In this document: positions 11,301 through 23,300 of the stretch, piece by piece | How the letters are laid out: each line of letters opens with the position of its first letter | Position numbering within the stretch: position 1 is the stretch's first letter | DNA from: Dipylidium caninum | Taxonomy: Eukaryota > Platyhelminthes > Cestoda > Cyclophyllidea > Dipylidiidae | NCBI GenBank assembly: GCA_017562135.1 | Contig: QEYB01000448.1 | Coordinates: forward strand, 2,418,001 to 2,482,000 | Length of the DNA stretch: 64,000 bases | Direction: 5' to 3' | Translations under genes and position numbers: made by a program | The notes under the pieces: generated by a model | Databases searched by the model: none | What the model was told of the DNA's origin: nothing | The model's input: only the letters and a program-made list of their open reading frames with translations

Positions 11301-14300
11301 GCAGAAGGAGCAAAAGGGCAATGAGGGTTAAGAGACTGACCTCGGCGGTGGAGGCGCCATTGGAGGTGGCGGAGGCGGGGTGGGAGGCCGGAGGACGTCC
11401 TTGGCGGCCTCCAAGGCTGACTGAACAGCGAGTTCGAGCTTGGTTCGCTTCTTCGGCGACTCACCAGCCTTCCCACTGTCCAGCGGAGATGAAGACTCGT
11501 CCACCAGTTCGATGCACTGACACGTTGGCAGGTCGGAGATCTTCTTCATAATCTACACCCGACGGGCGATGAAGGAAGTCGTTAACAAGGACCTCGAGTG
11601 TATAATGGACTGTTATAAGGTGAATTACCGCCTCCTGCGTTGCTGTGACTTGGCGAACAACCTCACCCAGCGATGAGAGAGTTTGGGAAACCTCGGTGAG
11701 TCGAGTGTCCACCTCATTGAAGCGTTGGAAATGGGCGTCGAGGTCCTTGAATCGCTTCTCCAATTCCATACCGATGCCCTAGGGCGGAGACCATGGCATA
11801 TTCGGGGACAAGTCTTCATTGACACTTAAGAAAGGGACTCATCCTTATCAAGTATAATGGCAGTAGGCCATTAACCCCAGTCACCTTCGACGCGAGGGGT
11901 GAGCGGGCAATAAAAGTGGGATAAAAGGGAACGATCGGCGAAGCGAAAAACTGCGCGTATATCAAAAAGGATGGTTTTTCGTCTGGTCTTTTACCTCGGC
12001 TCAGCGGGTGCAATCGCGCCTGTCGGAGTGTGAAGACAAATAAATAAATGAATGAATCAAAAGACACTGCTCCACGAGGACGCCACGACTTCGTCTATTC
12101 AAATGTCGACACATCCTCGCGACAGTGCACAAACCGCTAGGAAAGTCGGCTGCACGAAGGCAGCATCACCCGATTCTCCGGCCAGGTCCGAGCAGTTGTA
12201 CTGCTAAAAAAAAAGGCAGCCGACTGAGGCTTACTTGAAGAAGCCCGTTGGCTTGAGGCGGGAGGGCGACGGTTCGGAGCCTCGGCACGTTTGCTTCGCT
12301 CCAACAACAAGGCCCTGCCTTGAATTCGAGGGGATAGTGGCTAAGAGTGCGAAGATTTTCAGCACCCTCTCACGAGCTCTACGGCCACTGCCCGCTCTTG
12401 CAGGAGGTTCCTCGAGGCCCCAACAGCGGGGCTGTGGGGATGAGTTTCTTTGCCCCTGACGACCACCTCTACACACTTTTCTCATCGCTCGGACTCACGT
12501 TTTACTCTTCCCCAACTTATCCACAACATTTCACAGTACTTAACCTCGCAGGGGCACAGATAAATAAACCACTATGCGTCTCCCTCGTAAACGCAAGTAA
12601 CGGTTCAGTGGAGCGGCAAAACGGCCGCATGGCAAACACACACACACACACATCATGTTGGTTACTTCGCCTGAGATCCGCAGAATGGCTACTAGAGGGT
12701 AAGGTGCATGCAGAGATAGAGGTTGTACGCGATGTGAGGCGTTCGCAACGCAACGCGGTAGAAATGCCTATTCCACAGAGAAATTGGACAGGGCGACCAA
12801 ACAGCCGTTAGGGGGAGCCACGCAGCCCCTTCGAGGCCTGGGGCGCGAAGAGCCTTCTGTGTCGGTCGCTGCCGCGACGAGCAGCACTCCCACCACGTCT
12901 CTTGTGCAAACGGGCTGCCCCGACCTCTACTACGTCCTGAAACTATGCAGTCCCGGTGCCCGGCACGGCGGGCACAGCCATCCTCACCGCCACACGTGGG
13001 ATCCTGTTTCAGTCGGGCAGGCGTCCCCGCCAAACCACTTTGTTTATGCTGTTATAGGCGGCGTCTCGGTGGGCTTTCATGTGTTCATGCCGCGTCGTCT
13101 GTGGACAGCGCACTCCCACCGGCATGGACGGAGACGACACCTACGCTCAACACCTCGGTCGACAGGCATTTGGGGCGGCATTGTGAAGACGGGTAATTTA
13201 TAGGAATGACGCCCGGTTTTCGCCCCATCATAGCATTAAAGCACCAACTGCCCTGTGGCCGCCGGTGGGACAATCGGGTAATGAAGCCTCCTGATGTGCA
13301 CCTTCGTCTTGGTGGCCGACCCGTTCGACCATGTCTCGAGTCCCTTCTCAACCTGTTTAGTGAAATTTAAGCCAAGACTCGTGATACTGCAAGCTTTTGT
13401 TGGCTTTCATTGATGATAAATATGAGAGACAGGAGGTTCCCACTGGACCCCACTCAAACACGGAGTGTAACACCAAGCCGCAGTTTCGCCAGCACCGGCC
13501 CCGCCAACATCCACCGACGAGAAAGGAAAATGGGCCTGTGGTGAGAGAATGAATGTTGTGGGCAATTCGGAAGAGCTCGACCTCGTCAGCATGCGCGCCA
13601 CAGGGTTGAGTGAGAGGCTCGAATCTGCTTCACCAGAGGAATCCTCTGGACATTATCTTAGCGCAGTTAGGTTTTCGACTCTTTGCCACCCTCCGTGAGG
13701 GAAGGAGGCAGACGTAGACTTCCACGGGACCGAATGATTCTGGAGCCGTGGTTCGGCAATTTTACTTCAAAAGACCGCGCACGATGCAAAAAGGATACAC
13801 CCACCTCAGTTTCTTAAGAAACGTCGTTAAAAATCTCCAGGTAAAAAAAGACGCCTTCTGCTCTGCGCTCTCTCTTCGCCGATTTCGGCCAGTCCAAACT
13901 CCAACCTCGGATTGACTGACTGAGTGCTTGCCGCGGCAGGCGGCTTTGCTTCAAAAGCAGCTCCACGACGAAATGGCAAAACAGCCACGGAGTATGTGGA
14001 AAGGGGACTACCCGAGGACTGATCGCAAGTTGAGAAAGAAGCGGAAAAAGAACGCTTCATGTGGGAGTTATGTGACGTTTGGATAAGTGCTTTAAATCAC
14101 TCGGAGTTGACCTCCTCACGTCGGGCGCGGGCATCTTCTGTCTGTCAGCCAAAAATGCCACTCCTTGGCCCGACCAGCTGTCAGTCGAGGGTGTTTCGAT
14201 GCATCGCCGAGAAAGCGGCACTACAGGGTGGGTGGGGCAGCCTGGGCACTCTCCCCAGCAGCTCATATTCCGATGGCGAGACAGCACACAAATCGCTAGT

Positions 14301-17300
14301 GGTCTCAAGAAGAAGTAGTTTTCGTCGAAAAGCCCACTTGCCGGCGAGAGGTTGTCATCCACGCCAGTGCCGATCTCCCGAAACCTGCCTGAACCCGCCG
14401 AGTTACGAGGCCCTTTGATGTTGGGTGAATAGAAGCGCCAACGCAGCGCAACTTGAGGCACCAAATGAACTGTCCACCCCGTAGCGGAAGTCCCAGGGAA
14501 TTGTTCTGTGAGGCTCGGATGCCCCTAACGCGAGTGCGCGTATTCGCGGGAGGGTGTCTGCGCACACAAACAAAGTACCCACCTCAGTGACAGCGGTCAT
14601 CTCGGTCTTGAGATCCATCGCTGGCCCGGGACCCATTCCGCTGCCGGCACCGACTCCGCGGAAGACGACTGCCCGGGACTCCACGCCGCCCCGCTTCCCC
14701 CCGGACTTCGTTGAGGGCTCGCGCAGGTAGTCCATCGCTTTCATGTGCTCCCACTTCACCATTTCTCTCTCCTTCTTCAAGTCCTTGAACGTCACACCTT
14801 ATTAATTCGCGAGAAAAAAGTAAAATAAAAGCATCTTCGTGACAGATTTTTTAACTCCCTGCGGGTCTGGTGTGTTGAAGAGACGAGGGAGGCATGAAAG
14901 TCGCCTCATCCTCATTGAGGTGGCCCAGAAAATACCTTGTTTGGCGAGACTCACACTAAAATGCGCGAAGTGATCACTTAAGTAGAGACGGTGGCGCGCA
15001 GGTTAGCAGTTTCCTCCTCTAGGAAGCACTAGAGACGACAACCCTCGGGTGGCGATTAGACCGTCAACAAGGTTACTCAAGAGTTCTCCCTCGATACTCC
15101 AAATGGCCTAGATGCTTGAAGGTGACCCATCACTGCGGCGAACGGGCTAATCAGTTGCCTCAAAGGGTGGTACGCTGCCGTCTTGAAGGCAAGCAGCATT
15201 TGAGAAATGGCGCCTCCTGCCTCGCTGCCACTTTTCGACGCGAAGACGAGCCAAGATTCTTTGACAATCACCCTGTTAACGTCGCCCGAACGAGTGCTGC
15301 TTTCGGCGCCGCCACCGTGAGCGGGTGGAGAGGAAGGCTTGGGCGGCTCACGTCCTGCCCGACGCCGTGGCCACAGCGCAGAAGCCTCGCAATCTCATCA
15401 GGCTAGTGAGATGCGGAGAGGGTTTTTTGCCAATTTTCATCTTCCCAATGGGCGTAAGGTGGAAATTAAAACCGGAGGTACTCAGCGTTCCCTCACGGTT
15501 GTGCAGCTCATGCCATAATAAATTCCCCAGTTATTGCCTATGGTGATATAAAAATGAGGGAGCAGAGTTTGCAGCGAAAGCTGGTGGGCGAGGAGAATTA
15601 GTGCCCTGCGGGGAAAGTTCACTTTCGTGGGTGCAGGCAGCCGGCTGAGCGGAGAGCACCTGCCGTGGCAAGCAGTCCGCCAGCGCATCGCCGCCGCGCT
15701 GCCTTCTGCGGGAGCAGAGCTGCCCGCTCCGGTCGGGGCTCGCTGCTCCGGGTGTCCTCTTCCCGCCAGACTCCTTCGCCAATCTCACGAGCGACTAAGC
15801 GGGGTGTGAGGGTTTTGGTGCACGGGGGCAGGAGCGAGTTGCGTTGCTCTGCCCCTCGTGCCTCTGCCGTTAGGCCGGAAGAAGTTGCTCACAGAAGGGG
15901 TTGTTCTCAATTTGCTCGGTGCTGCGAATGCTGGCACAGCGATTGCCGAGAGCTTTGTAGGCCTCGTAGAAGTGCCAAAATATGATCAGCGGAGGCACCA
16001 ACGGCGACCGCCTCACATAATCGGCGATCATCTGGTAGCGCTGGTAGTTCCAGTAGTAGGTGGAAGCGCTTTCAATTTCTTCGTAGGTTTTTCTAAAAAT
16101 CAAATGTTTAAAATATTTCTGCCAAAGTGCCTGCCGCCTGCAATCCAGCGTTTGGCGAAAACGTCAGCTAAAGAGTAGATTTTCAGATTTTAAGGTGTCA
16201 CAAATCACGGCCAACCATAAAAAGCTCTCTTGGGATCTTGCCGCAGACACGCACACACACCCCTTTTGGCGACGTGGTTCAGCACCAGTACGTACCTGTT
16301 AACGTGGGATGTAGTCGTGGGAGAGGCAGAGGACCTGCCTCGAGTGCCCCAGAGCGCCCGTCGCCCACCGGCTTCGGCAGCGCTCTCGGGCACAGGCTAA
16401 CTGGCTGTTCTAACGAAGGGGTCCATCCACCCACACCCGTTTTGCAACCAGTCCCCTATTTCAAGACATGGAATTCTTCCGAGCCCCTTTTGAAGCACAG
16501 GAATCCGCGGTGGGAAAGGTGTCCCCCGGCCCCGCCGCCGTCCATGAACTTGACCAGAAATTCCCCACGGTTGGCAGAGGGAAATCACACACATCCAACG
16601 ACGCGGGGTAGCATTCAAACCAACCACGCTGTTGCGAGTCTGGCAACAAGCAAAATGGTACATTCGACAGGCTTACGAGAACATGGCGATGAGGAGGTTG
16701 AACATGAGGATGTTGGTGAGAAGGACGTAGAATCCGAGCATTATTGGAACCAGCCATCGAGACGTCTTGGTGGGGCACATGCCGTTCTGACAGTTGCGAT
16801 CTAAAGCCCAGAAAGAGCCCGTTATGGGGACTGGTGGCAGTTTTTGTCGCGGGCGCCTCACACGGAGTGAGAACCGCGAGGTGTAAGGCGTCCCGAGGGG
16901 ATGAGGCGAACAAGTAGACATGGACAAATGTGCAGATGCATTTCTTGCCTGCTATCAACCGAAGCGGCTGGAGCGGCGTAAGTGGGACTGTCATACCATC
17001 GGAACCGACCGAATCGGCCGAGGCCAGACTCAGCGTGTGGGGAAGAGCGAGATCGCCGCGCTCAGTAAACTCACCCTCTCCTTGAAGAGCGTCCAAACTG
17101 AAGTCACCGAACATCTGGAAGTAGGCCGTTGTGTACATCGCGAAGATCGTGTCAATGAACTTCATGCCCTGCACAGTTCCGTCTGAAAAGGAAGGAGATT
17201 ACGTCTGTCTGGCAGTGAGGAGGCATTGGGTTTTTTGGGGAACATTGCTGAAATCGGTAGGTTTGTGCCTTTAAAGGCGCGCCGGCCGCGTCTCTACGTA

Positions 17301-20300
17301 ACTACTCGGCCTCTGTGGGAAAACTCCCAAATCCCATGGGGCGAAATGGGGAGGCAGGAGCAAATGACCCGAGAGGCAGATGAGACGGATTCGTGTCTCA
17401 TTTTTCCCCGGCGAAGAAACATTAAGTGCGCCAGATGGCAGTGGGACGGGTTGAGGGGGTGGGCGGACTTACTGATGGAGAGTTGTTCGCTCGTGTAGAA
17501 GCCGTTGGGGTAGGCAATGGATTGCGCGGCCACAGCGTAGCCGACCATGATGACAGTCAAGATGATCATGAAGGGGATCAAGTCGTTGGTGACCTGCATA
17601 TGTGCGGTGAGGAGAAAAGAGGGAAGTGAGAGTAAGAATGGGAGAGGGTGGAGACGAGTGCTCTGAACTCTCGGCCACCCTGACCGCCACGAGGGGACCT
17701 CCTGAAGTCCGGCAATGCGCATGGCACGCGGCTCTTAGAAGTTTTTCTACCGCGATGAGCGCTGATGCACTCGGTGCCGGTCCACGAATCGGGGGGCGGT
17801 GAGAAGACCAGGCGACTGCGAGTCTGGTTAATTATCATGCAACTCTAATGCACACACGCGAGTCTTTTTCTTTTCAGTCATGCCACCCACCTAAGTGCGC
17901 CCACCTTACCTGCGACGCTGCCAATACCCGGGGAGCCAGCGCTTCGCCCCTCCATTCGACCGGTGGCGAGCGCTGCTCGGCAAACTCGGTCCCTGGTGAG
18001 TCTCCGGATGGGGAGACGAAGTCGCGGTGGGCTGCCAGGGATACATGCATTTCGCTATTCTCCGCAGAGGGCGAATACGCACAGTGAAACGAACGAACTG
18101 TAGAAAACAGGATCTGCGGCACTGCTGTTCACGGATTTGTGTTAGCACCTCTGACCGCCCTCCTCACCGGCTCCCACACACTCAACAGTGGCGTGTGGCG
18201 AAACCCGCTTGCTGTGGGCAGTTGGCGGTCGTGGGAATGGCTGCTCCACGCGCTATGAACCTGTGAAGGGGATGGTTCACATTTTACAGGTGCGAAACAG
18301 CGTTTATTACAACCAGCAGTCGGGTGTGTTGCCGTTGATCAAATGAAGTCTGTTTGACGAATTTCATTTGAACCCAAATAATATGGTTTTTCAAATCACA
18401 CCGTCCCCGTCTTTAACGTTTAGTGCAATCAACCCTTAAACTCGAACGTCGACGAGGTCCTGACTATCGCAGAAGCGCCTTGTCCAGGCTACGGGGGCGG
18501 TCTCACCGGCGGAGAAGACGCGGGTGATGAGGAGAGACGCAACCAAACTTGGTGATGTCGCAAAACCTCCGCGAGTCTTGACCACCGTCAAGTACGTGTG
18601 AGAGACAAGGGGAGAAGCAATGCTTTAGGGCCGCACAGTCACGGTGCCTTACCATTTTGCCGATCATGATGAGTTTGGGCCCCAGAGCGATGTGGAAACT
18701 GAAGGAATACATAAGGCGGATGTAGAAGACGAAGAGGGAGAAGGCCATGCATATTCGCGAGGGGTCCATGATGGGGTCGGTGAGGATGTGGAAGGCCTCG
18801 GTGTCGTGGCTCAGCTGCGAGTCGCCCAGCCGCGCCAGCACTATCAGTCGCAGCACGAAGCCCACTATGTAGAGGATGAGACCGGTGCAGTCCAACTTGT
18901 TCCATCCGTCGGATATGTAAGTGGAGAAACTGATTCCCGACAGCACCGACTGCAAACAGAATGGCGCCACTTTAGCCTCTCTCGTGGAAACTTACCGAGT
19001 GTGGGGATGGTGTGTGCATGCGCTCCTCCCGTCTGTCACATCGCCCCTTTATTTCCCAGATTTCAAAGGAAGCATTTTCCTCAGGAACAGACGAAATTGC
19101 GTGCCTTAAACACTGGTGAAATAACTCCAGAGTAAGCTGGATATTGTCAAGTTGAGGAGAGTTTATTGTGACTGGTTTTTTATGTCGTTTGAAGCTGCAT
19201 GCACATGTGTGGATGCTTTAACTTCCCTCGTAAAAATCACTCCGTGCAGTGTTTTAAAGGCGCTGGTCAAGAAAAGCATGCTGTGGCGGTGGTGAGTCTC
19301 GCAGGGGGCGGAAAGGGGCGAGGACGGGGACGGGGACAGGGACGGGGCAAAATGAGGGGGGGCGCAGCAAAACGTTTTCTCTTCAGTCCCCTAAGCCCCG
19401 TGTCCCTCTTCTGACGCACACACACACACACACACATGCACACACACAAACGCATTTCCGTTGTCACCTCAGAGGTGTGACAAATGACCATAACACCAAG
19501 AATGTGCGGAGATTTTTGACCCGAAAAATAACCTTTAGGGGAAAAATATCTTTGACTTTAAAAACCCACTCAGTGTAGTATAGCCCCTCTGGGTACAACG
19601 AGGTCTTTATTTTAGCGCTGAGGATGCATTAACGAAGTAATTGCCCCTACCGCACCGCAACTGCGGCCGCCCGCCTACTCGCCAGCCGCAGTCCACGTAG
19701 GAGGCGCTACTGCCCACTCCACGAAGGGCGGCTTAAACGGCGCCATTGGCTTTTCTCTTAGCCGATTATTAATATGGAGAATTTACGGGGCATCGGGAAA
19801 TCACCGGTGTGTGCTGACCGCCGGGAAAATCACCGGGAGACTCGCCACAGACCGGATTTTAGGGCCGGGAGGAGGGAGAAGACACTCAGACAGAGAGACA
19901 GGTAGTCAGGAAGCCGCCTGTACGCCTGGCGCGACAGCTTGGGCGAGGCGACGTTGGCCGGTCTCGGCGGCTCCTGCCGGGAGGTGCGACTCTCAGCCGC
20001 GGGAGGAGCACCACGTGGCCGAGTGGCCGAGCGGACACCCACTCACCGCCCAAGTGGCCTCCGCCTTGCTCGCGAGGAGATCATTCGCCTCTGCACCGTG
20101 TTGCCAGAGCGATTTGCAGAGTTCAGTTTGTAAATTTTTTCGTGAGTACATCTGTGACAACTTTATGAGTGCTCTAGTAATAAAGAGGGCGGCTTTAAGG
20201 TGCATAGTCTCCAGAAGCCGTTCAAATGAAGTCAGGGGAATTTTAAAATCCCTCACTCCGGTCACTTCAGACTCACTTGTCACGGAAGGATTTTGACGAC

Positions 20301-23300
20301 CAACTCCTTATTTTATGGTAAATTTATGTGTTGATAAAGTCCCCTTTAATTAATTCTTCGGCAAGAGGACGAATCATCCCTCGGTTTATTGCCCTCGTAG
20401 CATTACACTTCCCCCGCTGCGATAAATTAACGCCCTGAGGAAGGTGGTGCGGGGCAGGCGGGTGCACACGGGTGTGCCTGCAACGCTGCGGCGGTCTTCT
20501 GACAAACTGCCTCCTGCGGAGGACCTCATTCCTCTCTCGTGCACCCCCGCCTTTCAGTCTGCCACAGCTTAGAACACGACGAAGTCGCATGCAAAATTCC
20601 CCCGAGGCCCCCTGAGCTCGGGCATCGTGCGTACGCCGACTTGAGGAGTGGCAGACTGCATTCATGCGAATATCAATGCGCGCGGCCGTAGAGCAAGAAA
20701 TCCCTCGAGTGTTGTACACTAGACTCTGGCGTGGCACCCGCCGCCGGTCGAGGTGGCCACGACCTCGCCTGGCAGCGGGGGCACACGCCTGGGGGGTCCT
20801 CAATCGGGCGGGGGCAAAAAGGGGGATCCGAGGCACTCCTGTCAGCGGGGTAGGTTCTGGGGAGGAGAGATTCCAGCCAGTCGCCTCGGGGCCGGCCAAA
20901 AGCGGCTCCAACTCCAAACCCGGCGAAAATTTGGTCCCGGTCCGTCGCAAAAGGGGCGCCAGGCCGTTGACTAGATTCGTGATTAGATTACACCAAAATG
21001 TTATTTATTGTTGTGAACTACTTAATTTAAGATGCAGTAACATTTTTTGATGCAAACGCAGAATCACCGAGAGCAGAGGATGTAACAGGTAGCGGGGGAG
21101 TTGGCGCATGGCCCCGAGGGCGGGGAAGGCGAGGCGGATGGAGCGGAGAGGTCTGCCAACGCGCCGGCTGGGGCGTATTTTGTACACGGCCAAGTGGCCA
21201 TGCAGCCTCGCAATGAACCCCTACCTAACGCATTTCTGTCCGTGGCGAGGGTGGTGGAGGCGGTGACGGTGACGGCGACGGTGCTGTTGGTAATGAATGA
21301 AGGACCAGCCCTCTTCCCTGCAACCGACCGGAAATAGCTACTTTCCGGTATCGTGCAGGACGCAAATAAGTTTTGCCAAAACCCCCAATTCCTTTCCCAA
21401 TGCGGAGCCAAAGCAATCATTTTAGAAAACATTGCAATTTGAAAACCCTTCCGGTTGATAACTGCCTCACAAGAATAAGTCCAGTTGTCAAGGCTCCAAC
21501 AACAACAACGACAACAGCGACAACAATCATCATCACCATCAACAGCATTGGCAAATTATATCAGTAATAACAGCACCACTTACCCAGGCAATCTGAAAAG
21601 AAGAGAAAGAAGGAGGATTAGTGGTGAAATTCACACACAGGAAGACTTTGCGATTAAGCGATGCTAATTCTGGTGAATCGCCTTTCTACCAACTCAGGCC
21701 AACTCTGCAGAACCTGCAAGCCTTAATGAACGACCCGGCGAATGGACTGTTTACTGGGTGGAGAGGCATTTGCGCCCTCGTAGCTAACGTTTCAGCCCCA
21801 AATTAATTAGCTGAAGGTGGAAAAGTGCCTCCGAACACTTGGGCCAGGCGGAGGGAGCGAGTGTTCACCGCCGATCGGCTCCTCAGTCGTACAGGCGGGG
21901 CGGCGACGGAAGAGCCCCTGCCGCGCGGGCGTGATTGCCCCACTTGCTTCGATACTATTCCCTTTCGGCCTCCCCCTACCCTCACCCGTCTCGCCCCGCC
22001 CCGCCCCGCCCCCTTCACTTTGTGCCCCAGGGCGGATTACCTGTTTAATTTCCTCAATGAAGAGTGTTATGACCCAGGCGAGAACAATGTACTCCACACC
22101 AGTTATCCGCACTTTAAAGTCGACCAAGAGAAGGTAGCTGAAGAGGACGAGGAACAGGACGTAGGAGATCTAAAGGCAAGACGAAAGACCTTTCTCACCA
22201 CATATCTCACAATGGCGTACGAAAAAACGTGCAGGTGGAAGGTGGACCTACCGTGTGGTAGACGAATCGCACGATTGGTGACATGTAGAAGTCCTTTATC
22301 TTCGTCCAGAACTCCATTGCGCCAACTTGGAGACTCGTTGTCAAGCTGAAGGAGACAAGAGCATGGATTTCTCATGAGATGCCAGCTCATTATGCTGCTG
22401 CTGCTGCTGCTCCTCCTCCTCCTCCTTGTGGTGATTATAAAGGCAGAGCGAAGACAAGCCATCTGTCTCATGAATAAGTACTTTTTGACAGCTGCCAACT
22501 TGTGTCAGGCCATGGCAACTGGTTCGTGGCGTTCAGGGAGGGGCGAGAGGGACCGGGAAGGGATGGAAATGTGACCAGTGGGGGGAGGGGGGAAGAGGGC
22601 AAATCGCGCGTGAATGTCCAATGGCGCCAGGGAGCTGGCAACCTTGCCACATTGCGGGGAATTCATCTCCCCCTCCGTGGTCTCGAGTGTCGGTCTCCCC
22701 GGGAAAGTGCAACCACCCGAGGCGCGATGCCAGCGCGGACGGACTGCCCGCCGCCCCCAGTGCCCCCCGAGGCGTGCAATATTCGACGAGGCGAAAAGCG
22801 CAGTCAAACGGTTAAAAAAGCCGTGACGACACTGCTTTATGCCTATTAAAGCAGTTGTGGCGTGTGTGTGGACTTCAAAGTGAAGATGGTCGCCGTCTGC
22901 CGGCAACGCTATCATCGCACTCATTTGAATTTCTGTTGTGAGTTTGAATAAAAGGACCAGTTAATCACTCAGAGTTGCACGTCTTATAACTGAGGAAAAG
23001 GGTCAGTGTTTCACTTTTTAGGACGGAATTGTTGGGCTCAACAAATGTCCGCTGTGTGGGTGCGACTTGCCTTCTTTTGACCATCATCCGCGACTCAATG
23101 TCCTCGCCCAGCTCCTCCTCCTCCTTCTGCTCCGAGCTATCGTTGGACTCCTAAGAAGGCAATAAGTTCTAAAGGTGGAGACTCTCTCTAACCCAAAGTG
23201 GGACGACTCAAAAGTCGCTCCAAATGAGAGATAAGAGAGTGAATAATTGAGTGCTCACCTCGCCAACTTCACTTTGCCTCTCCTCAGTTTCATAGAGGAG

